Of a stretch of DNA of 64,000 bases, positions 1 through 11,647 are shown in pieces; position 1 is the first letter of the stretch, and each line of letters begins with the position of its first letter. The position numbers were made by a program, and so were the translations under genes. Origin of the DNA: Arachnopeziza araneosa (Eukaryota; Ascomycota; Leotiomycetes; Helotiales; Arachnopezizaceae); contig QYAI01000040.1 of the NCBI GenBank assembly GCA_003988855.1, forward strand, positions 124,001 through 188,000. The letters are read 5' to 3'. The notes beneath the pieces are model-generated. The model saw only the letters and a program-made list of their open reading frames with translations. It searched no databases and was not told the DNA's origin.

Positions 1-537
1 TCGACGATTCCAAATCTTCCCGGAAGCGCTGGCACCGACCTTCTCAATGCGAATTACAACCTTTACTCCAGCTATGTACGGAGCATGGGACTAATACCAG
101 GTCTCCTTGAACCTGGATTTGCTTTCATCCTCATATATCAACCTATCCCATATAGCATCGCAAAAGCTTCAGTAGAGGTTAATCCCGCAGGCAACCTTCT
201 CGGACTCTCTCTCAAGGACGGAGATCATATGTGGATGGTGTCTTCTGTATCATGGTTGACTGCCGCAGGAGATGGCATTGCACATTCCGCAGCTACGAAA
301 ATTCTGGCTGATATAACAACATATACAGCAACGCAATATGCTGGAATAAAAAGTTCAAATTTTCAAGGAGGAAATCTTGCGGATGAGTATACTCTTCCCA
401 TTTTCATGAACGACGCAATGTACGATCAGCAAGTTTTGCAAGGCTATGGGAATGTCACATATTCCCGTCTGAAAGCTATTCAGAAGTCTTATGACCCTAC
501 TGGAACCTTCCCAAGCAGAACAGATGGCTTCAAGTAA
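1..537 (+). CDS. FAD-linked (PCMH/BBE-type) oxidoreductase, C-terminal fragment
   Basis: The frame is open from base 1 to TAA at 535-537, giving about 178 residues of a gene whose start lies outside the window. The tail has the layout of fungal berberine-bridge-like FAD oxidases: a region around MYDQQVLQGYG, then RLKAIQKSYDPTG and a final R-T-D-G-F-K, which corresponds to the usual ending of the BBE segment (YDP.G.F....GGFK). In this family the FAD is usually covalently bound and the enzymes are mostly secreted oxidases of sugars, alcohols or secondary metabolites. The FAD-binding part and any signal peptide are off-window, so substrate cannot be judged. No intron is needed in the visible part. 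Confidence 0.75.
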   Translation, partial: STIPNLPGSAGTDLLNANYNLYSSYVRSMGLIPGLLEPGFAFILIYQPIPYSIAKASVEVNPAGNLLGLSLKDGDHMWMVSSVSWLTAAGDGIAHSAATKILADITTYTATQYAGIKSSNFQGGNLADEYTLPIFMNDAMYDQQVLQGYGNVTYSRLKAIQKSYDPTGTFPSRTDGFK

Positions 538-817
538 AATTCAGGTGCTTAGTAATTGGCTTTGCGACGAGATAAAATAATGTATAATTAGTTTGGTTTC
601 GGTCGGATCGCTGGCGAGAGCTTTGATGATAATGTAAGAGAAGATATAGCAAATGACAGCACCAATATAATCATGCGTGGTTTGGAGGGGACGAAAGGAG
701 TTGAACTAGAATGATGACATTCGGAGAAAATTTACGACGTCGTGACAGCGCGCTTGAACATTTCGAACCGACGCGCTTGAGACCCCACCATTTCCACAAC
801 AACAACCCAATGCCTCC

Positions 818-2158
818 ATGACAGACCTCACAGCTGTTCTTCCCGACTTCCCAATTCATCAATATGTACGAATCCTGCCGTCCCTCGAGAAGCATCGAGT
901 CACCACCGCCGACCTCTTGACGCTCGATGGTCTGGAGATAGCAAAACGCGCTCAATTGCCTATCCCCGATGTAAAGCGACTGTGCAAAGAAGTACTTGAG
1001 GCTCTTCAAGGCGGTTTGGGAATTGCAGATCTGGAAGATGGCCAAGGAGAGGTACCAACCCTGAGAAGGACAGGTGAAGAGATTTTGGATTCGTGGAATA
1101 CGATCAGCACCTTGGATGATGATTTGGATCGTGCTTTAGGAGGTGGGATTCCCACGGGATCTATAACGGAAATCACAGGTGAAAGGTACTATTTCTTGTT
1201 CCCTGATATCGAAAGGAAACTAACAATCTACAGTGGCGCGGGCAAGACTCAATTCCTCCTAACTCTCCTCCTCTCCGCCCAACTCCCCACACCCCAAGGC
1301 CTCTCTAGCGCAACTCTCTATATCTCCACCGAATCCGCCCTACCCGTTACCCGTCTCCGACAAATGCTTCTCTCGCACCCCGCTCTGTCATCAGTTGACC
1401 CCAAACCCTCCCTCGATAGAATCATCAGTATCGTAACCCCAGACTTGGAATCCCAAGACCACATCCTCCGCTACCAGGTCCCCGTTGCCATAAAAAATCA
1501 TGGCATCCGTCTCCTGATCCTTGATTCCGTGGCTGCAAACTACAGAGCTGAATTCGAGCGTGGGACCAATGGTGCTGTCAGTAAAAGCGCCGCGAACATG
1601 GCGCAGAGGAGTTCGGAATTGGTGAGGTTGGGACAGTTACTTCGAGATTTGGCGAGGAAGCTAGATATTGCTATTGTGGTTGCCAATCAGGTTGCTGATC
1701 GCTTTTACGGTAATGCTGGTGCCTTTTCTTCGTCTAGGATCCCTGGAGAAGAAAATACATTCTTCCAAAATACTTCTGAACCCATGTCCCTCGATCACCA
1801 ACAGCGCTGGTTCACCGGTTGGGGAGACGATCCTCATCCCTCTTATCTGACACTCAAGAGTATGAAAACTCCAAGTTTGGGCCTCATATGGACCACGCAG
1901 ATCGCGTGTCGCATAGCATTAATCAAGCGCCCTGTATATGGCCCTGGCATCGTTGCGGATGAGCTGAATGAGATGGGGGAGCCAGTGTTGAGGAGGTGGA
2001 GGAGGTGGATGAAGGTTGTGTTTGCCGGGCATGCTAGGAGTAGTGGCCCGGGTTTGGAAGGCGCAGTGTTATTTGAGATTAAGGGCCAGGGTATTGTGGC
2101 CGTGAAGAAGGGGAAAGAGAAGGTCGAAGAAGGTGATTATGATGCTGCTGGATCATGA
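818..2158 (+). CDS. rad57: RAD57-like RecA/RAD51 paralogue (homologous recombination)
   Basis: Two exons, 818-1185 and 1234-2158, give about 430 residues. The 48-nt intron 1186-1233 (GTACTA..CTAAC..CAG) interrupts the Walker A motif; splicing restores G-E-S-G-A-G-K-T-Q. Walker B is R-L-L-I-L-D-S around residue 215 and is followed by AANYRAEFERG, the region found in RAD57/XRCC3-type paralogues. The length fits yeast Rad57 (460). RAD57 family proteins pair with RAD55-type partners and help load RAD51 on ssDNA in the nucleus. XRCC3-like would be an equally fair name. The intron is a multiple of three and contains no stop, so an unspliced transcript would stay in frame but with a destroyed ATP site. 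Confidence 0.8.
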   Translation: MTDLTAVLPDFPIHQYVRILPSLEKHRVTTADLLTLDGLEIAKRAQLPIPDVKRLCKEVLEALQGGLGIADLEDGQGEVPTLRRTGEEILDSWNTISTLDDDLDRALGGGIPTGSITEITGERYYFLFPDIERKLTIYSGAGKTQFLLTLLLSAQLPTPQGLSSATLYISTESALPVTRLRQMLLSHPALSSVDPKPSLDRIISIVTPDLESQDHILRYQVPVAIKNHGIRLLILDSVAANYRAEFERGTNGAVSKSAANMAQRSSELVRLGQLLRDLARKLDIAIVVANQVADRFYGNAGAFSSSRIPGEENTFFQNTSEPMSLDHQQRWFTGWGDDPHPSYLTLKSMKTPSLGLIWTTQIACRIALIKRPVYGPGIVADELNEMGEPVLRRWRRWMKVVFAGHARSSGPGLEGAVLFEIKGQGIVAVKKGKEKVEEGDYDAAGS

Positions 2159-2652
2159 GGCGAAATTGTTATGAAGAATGATGAATGATGATAACGAGAC
2201 CACGCTATTCGCATGTCTCTTGGAGTGTAACCAAAGTTTGCACCTCTCGCGGGAAGACGTCTTCCACTTCCTTTATTATTTCGAAGTGAGACTTCTCCAA
2301 ATGATGCTCTCGTGAGACTAACACACATCTCTTTCTATGTGCGTTAAGTCCTGATCACTGCTATATTCTGACTTCTTTCTAATCAACACTATCTAAATCT
2401 CGACACAATCACGAACCTCGCAGGAGTAAAGCCAATGTAGAACAGAACACAACCACAATTTTCCACGCTACTTGATTTATCTCTTACCAGTGTCCTGGCT
2501 CGACTCCATTCAATCGGTTCAAGTTATCTTGCTCTAATTATTAGACTATCTGACAACTAGCTCCGTTCCAGGAACTATCAGAAACTTGTAGATTCGCAAT
2601 AGAAAATATCAGAATGTCGCGCGAGCTATAGAATTCCGCTTTCCCACCACGA
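2159..2652. other. Intergenic, convergent 3' flanks
   Basis: Lies between the stop of the RAD57-like gene (+) and the 3' end of the broken HET gene (-). The sequence is unremarkable and AT-leaning. It presumably holds both 3' UTRs. No ORF or repeat worth naming was seen. Confidence 0.5.
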
Positions 2653-4395
2653 TCAGATAGTTTCTTCAGTCATTCGAGTATTGGATCCGTCAAAAAAGCT
2701 TTCCTGAGAACTTCGCGGCCAGAGTGCTCTCCCGTCCTTCTCAACATTTAGGACTATCGTCATGAGAGGAAAAAGCTCAAACATTTGCTTCTTGACTGAG
2801 AGGTTGATAGAATATACATGACCACTTCCGCCCCTCAAATAACAGGACACCCTATCCTTTTCTATTTTCTTGGAGATTTTCGTATCGCAGACCCATTGCT
2901 TAGCGAATATGATCTCCTTCTTAGCAACGGCTATGTCAACTAGCCACTGATTATGATTTTGAAGATTTGTCTTTTCAATCATCATCACGAAGCTCTCGCT
3001 TTCGCGATCAGAGCCAACCTCTAGTATAACTCTTGAATAGACTTCCCTCGAACTTGAAGAGAATAGAACTTTATCGGGAACATGGTCGATCCACAATGAT
3101 GATTCTTTGTCAGTGGATGATCTTGCAAAAACGCAAAAAATTGCATTCCTTCAAATTGGGATAGTGAATAAGGATTCTCTCGTAGCTACTCAACAGAATC
3201 AAAGATATATCTTGTATCTGTTGTACGTATATCTTTCCCATATCGGACTGCATCTTAGAAGTCATCGAAGAATTTTGAGTTCTACTCGTCTCGATTTCTA
3301 CTATGCGCACCACTTCCCAATTTGCAAGCAACAATTCCTTCCTTTGCAATATTGCAGCTAGTTGAAGCATATTATGGTTTGATTTGGTGGCCTCATGTTT
3401 CTGGTATGAGCAGTTTAAAGGTACTAAAATCATTTCGAGCGAAGTACTACCGGCTCTTTCAGTAGCGTCGGGTTGGAGAGGACATAACTCGAGGCAGATA
3501 CCCCTACTAGTCCAATACATTGGCGGCTTCGCATAATCAATAACGTTTCGAATAATATTGCCACAACCCGTAAAATATCTAGGGCGGTCGGCAAGCAGCG
3601 CTGTCTGACCGAAAATTCTGGGCCAAGCAAAGATTGACTCATCATCTGCTCTGTTTAATATCTCTAGTTGAAGTCTTAAGAAAGCTTTATGTCCTTCTCC
3701 ATACAAAAGGGGTACATTGACATCGAAAATGCCAAGGAGGCAATATGCCTGATCTTCAGACCGAGTCGTTTCTCTCTCCGAGGCCCATGACATCTTTTGG
3801 GCAACGCTTGCTGATTCGTGGTCAAACAGGTGAGTAATACCAGTTATTTCACTGATCAAATCGCAGAGACCCGACTTAGTGCCAATATCTGTCCAGTGGA
3901 CGTCGTAGAATTCAACCCTTTTAGGAGCAATCAGCTCCTGTAGCGTCCACCCTCTTGTAAACCACTGACTATTCCGGAAAGATGAATTTTTACTACGAGG
4001 ATTACCATCCGCTGAATCAACATCACACAAATAAGCGTAGCAGACTGCAGAATATTGATACCACGTGAACATCGAGTTGATCGCTTCTGAGAGTTCAGCG
4101 CTGCTTGATTTATCGATGCAGCAAGTATCAATCCACTTTATAGATCAGCAACTAGGTTTTCAACAAAAATAATTAGATTCTCACGACATACAATATATTT
4201 AAAGCCATCGAGAACTGCTTGTTTGCAGCAATCAAGTATCTTTTTCTAGCCAATCATTTCCGTCCTCCTCTCCTCTTGAAAATCCTTATATGTAACTTCC
4301 TCTTTCTCCCATCGATGAGAGAGAATGGCATAATAAGGGACATTAGACTCAAAGAACTCTTCTAGCTCGAAGGTGTTTGTGTTCACGAGCCGCAT
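2653..4395 (-). pseudogene. HET-domain (heterokaryon incompatibility) gene, broken
   Basis: On the minus strand an ATG at 4395-4393 opens a classic HET start, MRLVNTNTFELEEFF, followed by YYAILSHRW. After 49 codons there is an in-frame TAG (4248-4246), exactly where family members have an aromatic residue before a segment read here as KKILDCCKQAVLDGFKYI. A 56-nt intron (4191-4136, GTATGT..AAG) then joins to W-I-D-T-C-C-I-D-K, the diagnostic HET core, and on through GWTLQELIAPK and LLGIFDVNVPLLYGEG. The frame ends at 3110, but HET-type C-terminal sequence continues in another frame to 2653, so a second lesion is needed near 3110-3145. HET proteins trigger cell death after fusion of unlike hyphae. 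An unrecognised intron could explain the second break, but not the TAG. Confidence 0.75.
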
Positions 4396-5504
4396 CTCGT
4401 TATATAGTGGCCATAGCAAAGTCGATTTAGTAGTTGAAAGAGCAACGGTCTAATCTGATTTTAAGTTCAAAGAACAAGATGATGTATTCAAAAATTCGTT
4501 ACTCTCCAAAGGTATCCTGAATGTGTAAAGATTTTCAAAGATGAAAAGTTGCTTAAGGCTGTGTGTGAACTTGAGGTTGAGGACATCGGCGATAGGGAAG
4601 CGACCACCAAGCACAGCCACCACCACGTTCCACAAAGAGCTTTTGGGGAGCAGCCACGTAGCAATCAAGCAAAGCAAGATTGACCCATCGAGCTATGATT
4701 GAACTAGATTTGTCCATAAAGCTGTCAGGTGGTTCTTACTGCACGTGACTCTGAATCAAATCGAGCAATAGAAAGTGTTCAGAAAGGCCTAGAGAGCGAA
4801 AGTACAAGAGGTGTTAGGATTTCAGTCACCACACGAAGCAATTATACAACACCAAATCCAGATTCAAAACGACTCTGTAAAGAAGGGAATCTTTTCTTAT
4901 ATATCTCATCCTCCAAGATTCAGAAAGCCCACCAAGCTAATCCCATACACAACTCACTTTCCCGTTTCCCTCTCATCCCACTTAAAAAGGCCAACACAAG
5001 TCACTAAACCACAACACCACTGGGGTATTCATTCATTTGTAATGCCGTTCGTAGACTAATCCACGGGTCTTCACTTTACCCAGCCGCTATAATAGTATAG
5101 CTTCAAGCCTCGCTTGGTCCATCTTAACAGTGTCCCTAACACAGACACTCGTCCATGCGCCGCAGTAGAGTCAACACCACAGCGCACTATTGGAGAATAG
5201 CCAGCTACCAAGCAAGGGTTAAAAATCGCGATGTGCAACAAAGCTTTACCTATATGGCATATCTCTTTGTTACCGGAGTGAGATGGATTGATACGTCCGG
5301 TGCGTAGGCCTTTGATGAATATATTCTATTCTCAACTAAACATTCCAATCCAACATCAACCAGACCTAACTTTAACAAGACCTATTCTTTTGGCTCGAAA
5401 ATATCCCACCCGAAAAAAAAAGATATCATCAATCAGCTAATCAGACTGGATAAACAAAAATCAAACCCAGTTTCCTTTCATTTGACGATACTCGCGAGTT
5501 TCCC
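4396..5504. other. Intergenic, 1.1 kb
   Basis: Holds the upstream flank of the broken HET gene and the 3' flank of alpha-tubulin. Short open frames exist (for example 4729-5007 +) but lack splice structure or any recognisable domain. An E-box-like CACGTG sits at about 4742. Nothing else was noted. Confidence 0.4.
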
Positions 5505-7123
5505 TTAGTACTCGGCTTCACCTTCTTCGGGCTCAAAGGAATCCGCAGCCACCTCCTCGTAATCCTTCTCCAACGCAGCGAGATCCTCACGGGCTTCGCT
5601 GAATTCACCTTCTTCCATACCCTCACCCACGTACCAATGGACAAAAGCACGCTTGCTGTACATAAGATCGAACTTGTGATCCAATCTTGACCAGGCTTCG
5701 GAGATGGCAGTGGTGTTGCTCAACATGCTGACTGATCGATCAACCGAAGCGAGAGCGCCGTCACCAGGACCGGTTGAGGGAACAGAGACTGGCTTTTGGT
5801 AGTTGATGCCGAGCTTGAAACCAGTTGGGCACCATTCGACAAGGTTGAAAGATTGCTTGGCTTTAAGAGAAGCAACAGCAGCGTTGCAATCGCGAGGAAC
5901 GACATCACCACGGTAGAGAAGAGCGACGGCCATATATTTACCGGCACGTGGATCGCAGACCACCATTTGGTTGTTTGGTTCAAAGCACCTGTACAGGTTA
6001 GATAGAATTGATTTTTAGAGGAGCAAGATTCTTACTGCAGGGTCAAATCCTGAGTCTTAAAACTCTCGTGGCTGCTCTTTGCCGCACTGATGACGGGAGC
6101 GTAGGAGATTAATGGGTAGTGGATTCTGGGGTACGGAACCAAGTTGGTCTGGAATTCGTTCAAGTCGACATTCAAAGCGCCATCGAATCTCAAGCTAGAA
6201 GTGATACTGCTGACAACCTGAGCAATAAGGCGATTCAAGTGTTCGAATGATGGACGTGGAATATCGAGATTGCGGCGACAGATGTCATAAACAGCCTCAT
6301 TGTCGACAAGGAATGTACAATCGCTGTTCTCAATGGTTGAGTGAGTAGATAGGACAGCATTGTAAGGTTCGACGACAGCGGTAGAGACACGAGGAGCTGG
6401 GTAAACAGCAAACTCAAGCTTGGATTTCTTGCCGTAATCAGTAGACAAGCGTTCAAGAAGAAGAGAACCGAATCCTGAACCAGTTCCACCTCCGAAAGAG
6501 TGGAAGATCAAGAAGCCTTGAAGGGAAGAGCAGTTGTCCTGGGAGCCGTTAGCCGAAGCGTCACCTGTAACAAGGTATGCCCACCAAAACTCGGCGAATC
6601 TTATCTAGAGTACCATCTAAAATCTCCTTTCCAATAGTGTAGTGACCTCTAGCATAATTGTTCGCCGCATCTTCCTTTCCTGAGATCAAGAGTTCGGGGT
6701 GGAACAACTGTCTATATTCACCAGTTCGGATTTCGTCAATTGGGGAAGGGTCTAGATCAACGAATATAGAACGAGGGACGTATTTGCCGCTTCCAGTCTC
6801 GGTGAAGACGGTATCAAGCTCGCCAGAATCATGGAGGGCCTTGGCATCGGGATCAGGGCGACCGTCTTGCTTCAGACCGTGCTCGAGAAGATAGCTGGCT
6901 GGTGTAAGTAGTGAACGCGAGCTGTAAGGGACCAACGTACAGCTCCCAAGCGCTGTTACCAAGCTGTGTGCCAGCTTGGCCAATGTGCAGATGGAGGATC
7001 TGTTGGGATCATGATATTCAGCTCGTGTTCGATGTGATAATTCATTGTACTGAGGTGTTGCACTCAAAGGCGGAGAGCTTCTTGAAATCAAATCAGGGGT
7101 AAACGTACCTCACCTCTGGTCAT
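5505..7123 (-). CDS. Alpha-tubulin
   Basis: Five exons on the minus strand: 7123-7109, 6999-6941, 6894-6585, 6538-6036 and 5988-5505, giving 456 residues, close to the family's ~450. Introns are 109, 46, 46 and 47 nt. Exon 1 is only 15 nt (MTRGE) and joins to ILHLHIGQAGTQLGNSAWEL. The tubulin signature GGGTGSG is in exon 4. The C terminus is acidic and ends E-A-E-Y, with the terminal tyrosine typical of alpha-tubulin. Segments such as DLDPSPIDEIRTG and VSTAVVEPYNA match the main alpha isoform of moulds. It polymerises with beta-tubulin into microtubules. The multi-intron layout near the 5' end is usual for fungal tubulins. No lesion seen. Confidence 0.95.
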
Positions 7124-7598
7124 CTTGTCTGCTGACGCGAAATCCGGATTTTGGATTCGGAATAATTGTTAAGAGTGGCTAGAACCTAAAGCAGGAGAGG
7201 AAGTAATGGCAGTTTTGAGGTTGGGGATGCGAAGTGATTTGGGTGATTGATTTGTGGATTCGCTGGTGGGGTCAGACATGCACCTCCGTTGCATATTCAC
7301 AGCCAGACCGCCCTTTGAGGGGAACTCGCTAACACGACAACAAACCCCTGCAGCTAAGGAACGGGATGGCATTTCTGGACTCACTTGTGGATTGGACAGT
7401 CGCAGATGGAGAGGTCGGCACTATGTCGAATACACCAAAAGAGCCGCAAAAATCTTTGGTTCCTCTCTGAATCTGATGGTATGTTACAATACAATTTTAA
7501 CAAACACTCGTAACAGATAAAGTATGAGCGCCGCCCTGCTCCAATATCAATTTTCATGAAAACGCCGATTTTGCATCTTTTATGCCATCAAAATAAGC
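7124..7598. other. Intergenic between alpha-tubulin 5' end and ARS2 3' end
   Basis: Carries the tubulin promoter and 5' UTR (a C/T- and A-rich stretch just upstream of 7123 on the minus strand) and the ARS2 3' UTR. Both genes read leftwards, so this is a tandem arrangement. No further gene is supported. Confidence 0.4.
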
Positions 7599-10476
7599 TC
7601 AGTAGTTCAGTTCTCCTGAGCCACCGCCAGCGACAGCATCCAAATCCTCATATGATTTAAGACTTCTACCTTGGACAGCTTCTCGTGGACCAACGGCTGC
7701 ACCACCAGCTCCTCCATCGCCCCACCTACCCCCTGCGGCAGTTAAACCACCACGGCGAGCTCCCGGCGGAGGACTGAGTCTTCCACTCTCTCGTCCATCA
7801 CGAGGGCGACGGTCATACGGCCCAGTACGAGCAGTGTTTTGATATTGCCGTCCACCACGTCTAATGGGACCAGATCCACGCTCGCCATTTGCGGGCCACA
7901 TTGCCGCATTTTGGACAGTGCTGGGGAAGAAGAAAGCGGAACCCTGCTGACCAAAGCCCTGCATTGGCATATTTGCCAATCCGAAATTTTGTAGGTTGAA
8001 GCCTCTTGGAGTACCCGCTGGCATGTGTCCGTTTGATGGTGGGAAATGACCATTGCTATTCGCATCCGATCGAGAAGGTGCGATATGAGCAGGATCAAGA
8101 ACGTAAATATTAACAAGATCGAACTAGATATTGTTAGCATAAAGTCTTATACGTGAATTGTAAGTCTTACGTCTTTCTTCAATCCTTCTAGCCATTCAGG
8201 GTGACGTTTCTCAACATGCTTTTTCCAAAAATGCTCCTCTTTAAAGAGCTTTTGACACTCTGGAACCCGGCATCGGAATTTATGCTCGTCCTCCTGCTTC
8301 ACGAACTTGATGAGCTCCTCCGCCAGCGCCTCTTCGGTTAGCTTGCCACCCAGTTTCCGAACATCAACCGATTCAGGCTCAAGAATCTGCATCAACTTCT
8401 CCTCGAAAGTCTTGACCCAGTTGAAAGCACGCTGAAGCTGTTGCTCAGCTTTGGAAGCCATGTTGTTGCGCTGAAATTTGCGCTCAGCATCCGGAGATCG
8501 TGCTTCACCATCTTCGTCAGCCAAGTCGCTGTTAGTCCGCTTCCTGCCGGGGAATGGTTCGCCTGATGCACTAGCTCTTGCAGCAATTTTACCAGCAGTG
8601 CTGAGAGTGTTGCGAGGACGACGTAGGTGGCCGCCTGGACATTTTCGGGTGAGCTCGTGAATCGAGTCGCTTTCAAAAACACAGAAGAAGCAGAAGTTGA
8701 AAACACGTCGAAGATATTCAACCATGAGATCAAGTTGCTTCTTTTTGACCAGAAGTTCTTCATCATCAACTTCTTCGTCCACGGCACCCTCTTCCTCTTC
8801 TTCCTCTTCTTCAATTTCTTCCCCTTCATCCATAGCCTCATCCAAGCCTAGGTAGTCACGAGACTTTTTAACCTTCTTGATAACTGGAGCAGTAACGGGT
8901 GGTAGTAACCGTCCCTGATTTCGCAGTTCCTCGACACGCTCTTCAATTTTCAGTACAGCGTTGAAATCAGAACCAAAATCCTCTTCGTACTTCTGAACTA
9001 AACGTTGGGCAAGCTCAAGGTCCTTTTCAATACGTTCAGGTGCCGAAAAAAGATCCCACAAAGCCTTCTTTCTTGGCTGGCTTGGTGGAACATGGACGCC
9101 AACATGGCATTGGAAGTCACCTCGAACCTCGTCCTTGACAACCTTACCATTAACAGCTTCGAGGGCCCTCTCAGCAGTTGATTGCGGAATAGGCGTAGGA
9201 ATCTTAACATCTCCATCTTCGTCTTTGACTTCGGGGCGGTCAATGATTGGAACTGTCTCAGGTGCGGGATGTAGCATAACCCATCCAATTCTGTGGTATC
9301 GTTTACTCGGATTTGGGTCACTCAAACTTAACCACTTGAAACCTCCTTCGTCTTCACCCAGATTTTCCTTGCAGAAAGCTTCCAAGTTTTGACGACTAAC
9401 GTGAGGAGCAATGGTTTTAATGAGAAGAGTTGGCTGGAATGCATTCTCATCCCGAATATCGCTTCCCCGAGAAGGGACCAGATCACCTACTCCGAGAACC
9501 TCGTTTGCTGCAGTGGTTTCGCCCTCTTCCTTCTCAATGACCCCACCGGCTCCGTTGCTTTCGCTTTTCGGAATGCCTTCCAAGGTGTATTCATCAAACG
9601 TTCCAGATTCAAGATCTTGCTCCCACTGACTGTAATTGCTTCTCCGGAATTCGTTGATTTGTGTGCGTAAACCGTCCCGGATTTCGGCAAAGTATCTTTC
9701 TTGAAACCACTGTTCACCTTTATGCTCCTGAACAAAAGATCTCGCCATTTTCGCTTGTAACTCCTCTTTGTATGCATCATATGCTAGTTGAATCTTGGCC
9801 TTTTCCTTGTCGCGATCTTCTTGAGTATCAGCCCTTCGCGTCTCGCGCCGTTTTCCAGTCCTAGCAAATTCTTTCTCATCTTTGATCTTTTCGTTTGTGC
9901 GCCACCACTCCCCAAAGTAAGAGAAGCCCACTTGGAAGGGAAGAGTTGCAGGGTCTGCCAGCGGATTGACAGTTACTGCAGCAGGATCTGGGACATAACG
10001 ATCGATATTAGCAGGTGCCGGTGAAACCCGGCGAGTATCGCCTCTATCTCTTGCACGCTCTCTTTGTCTATCATAGTCATCTCGTGAACGGCTACCTCCA
10101 GGCTCATAACGATCGACAGCTACTGGAGAACGGGATCTATCTCTTCCGCGACGACTTCGATCGGCACCTGAAGAAGTAGTGTAAGCAGAATAATCATGAC
10201 AATAATTAAATGAGCGAGAGTGAAATGGAAGACATCGGTGACGCGACAATTAAGTCGCATAAGCCTTGCAGCAGTTGTGCGATCATGGCAACAGTGCAAC
10301 AATACACAAGCCTCGATAATAGACGTACCAGGAGATCTCCCACGATAAAAGTTATCATTGCGCGAAGTTTCCGAACGCTCACTGCCTCTGTAACCTTCAT
10401 CGCGACTACTCCATCCTGATCTATCGACAGGAGATCTTGCCAAGGGCGGCTCTCTGTAGCTTGGGTATGCGTCCAT
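7599..10476 (-). CDS. ars2: ARS2/SERRATE homologue (nuclear cap-binding adaptor)
   Basis: Three exons: 10476-10329, 10167-8171 and 8123-7599; introns of 161 and 47 nt; about 889 residues. The N terminus (MDAYPSYREPP..) is R/S/D-rich with SR-like repeats. The middle part has the SERRATE/ARS2 helical core (PFQVGFSYFGEWW, QWFQERYF) and an acidic E-run. A C2H2-type zinc finger follows (C-R-V-P-E-C, then H-V-E-K-R-H), running into the conserved WLEGLKKD..FDLVNIYVLDP. The C-terminal tail is G/R/P-rich. The family (Pir2 in fission yeast) links the cap-binding complex to RNA decay, silencing and transcript termination in the nucleus. The start at 10476 was chosen because it is the first ATG in the exon-1 frame with a plausible leader. 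An upstream in-frame extension cannot be excluded. Confidence 0.85.
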
Positions 10477-11647
10477 TGTGGGAAGCCGCTGCTTGTAGAA
10501 TTTCGGAATATCGCCAGGCGGTCGAATTGGTAGGACAGGCTGAAGTCTTGGAAGAGACGTGTAGAGAATTCGGGTTTGCGGTTTCGCCCTGTCAAGTGAC
10601 ACCTGTTGATTGTCGCGAGAGGAGGACAACGGAGCTACTGCTGTTTGGTGACATGATTGCCTGTCAGAGGTGTATTCTTAAAAAATATAGAATGAAGTGA
10701 CTGGGGTTGTGAGGGAGCGCAGAGTTGGAGGTAAGGAGAAAATGAGGTAGAAAGGTGGGAGTCAGCGCCTATGAAAGACGGCTAATGAACGACAACTGTC
10801 GGAGCTCAATATATAATGGGTATTGAATATTAAATTGCAAGAAGAGCGGGGGTTGAAAGGTAAAGGCAATGGTAATGGTAAAAGGATGGACGAACAAGTT
10901 TGAAAGTTGCGGCCTCTTGGCTGAGATACATCCTCATCCAACGGCGAGCTGTAGAGATGAGGAAATCCGGAGGTTGTTGAACGATGCGACAAAGCCATGC
11001 CTCGAGAGGCTGGATTTTTAACGCGATACTGGATTGGGATGGACCAGGCCCGGCTCAATTGGAAAGTGCAGCGATTGGCTGTGGTAGCGAGGTGAAGCCA
11101 GGTGTGAGGTTAAACGTTTCAGGGCGAGATTTAGATCCAGCAAGAACGGAGACTTACGCTCAAGAAAGATTCCATCTTGATTTATCCTGTGTGAGGCCAT
11201 TTTTTCATTTCTCTCCTTCTTCTGCACATCTCCGTCTTGTGAACTGTCTCATCTCCATTCCCAAGAAATATCCAAGAATTCAACAAGGACTCAGAGTAGG
11301 TAAACACTTCGTTGTCTTGTTCACCTTGCAGCACCAAAGTGTGGCATGATCCATTACCAAACAAAGCACGCCGAATCCCGCAACGTCAATATCGAACTTC
11401 ACAGAAACTTCAGAGGACCAACTCTTACATTTCGTGGTGGACTATGGCAAGTTATTCGAGGATATAGATCTACAATATACCACGACGGATTGCTGCTACC
11501 CCTGGCGCAGGAACTCAGACAATCTGCGGGTCGACGTCATCAGAAGCTCAAGCTCAGAGCGGGCCAATTCAGCTTCGCTTCAACCTCTCCTTGAACTCTT
11601 CAATCCACATCCTTCACTAACAATTCAATCCCAGAACATCCTTCAAA
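10477..11647. promoter_or_regulatory. Divergent promoter region, ARS2 (-) / TspO-like (+)
   Basis: These 1.17 kb separate two genes that are transcribed away from each other, so both promoters and 5' UTRs must lie here. Just before 11648 the plus strand is CT- and CA-rich, as is common ahead of fungal start codons. No clear TATA box and no supported ORF were found. Confidence 0.45.

Noticed and set aside
10120..10629. Frame reading straight through the first ARS2 intron
   Set aside because: It loses the SR-like sequence after R-G-R-S-P-G. Splicing at 10328/10168 restores it.
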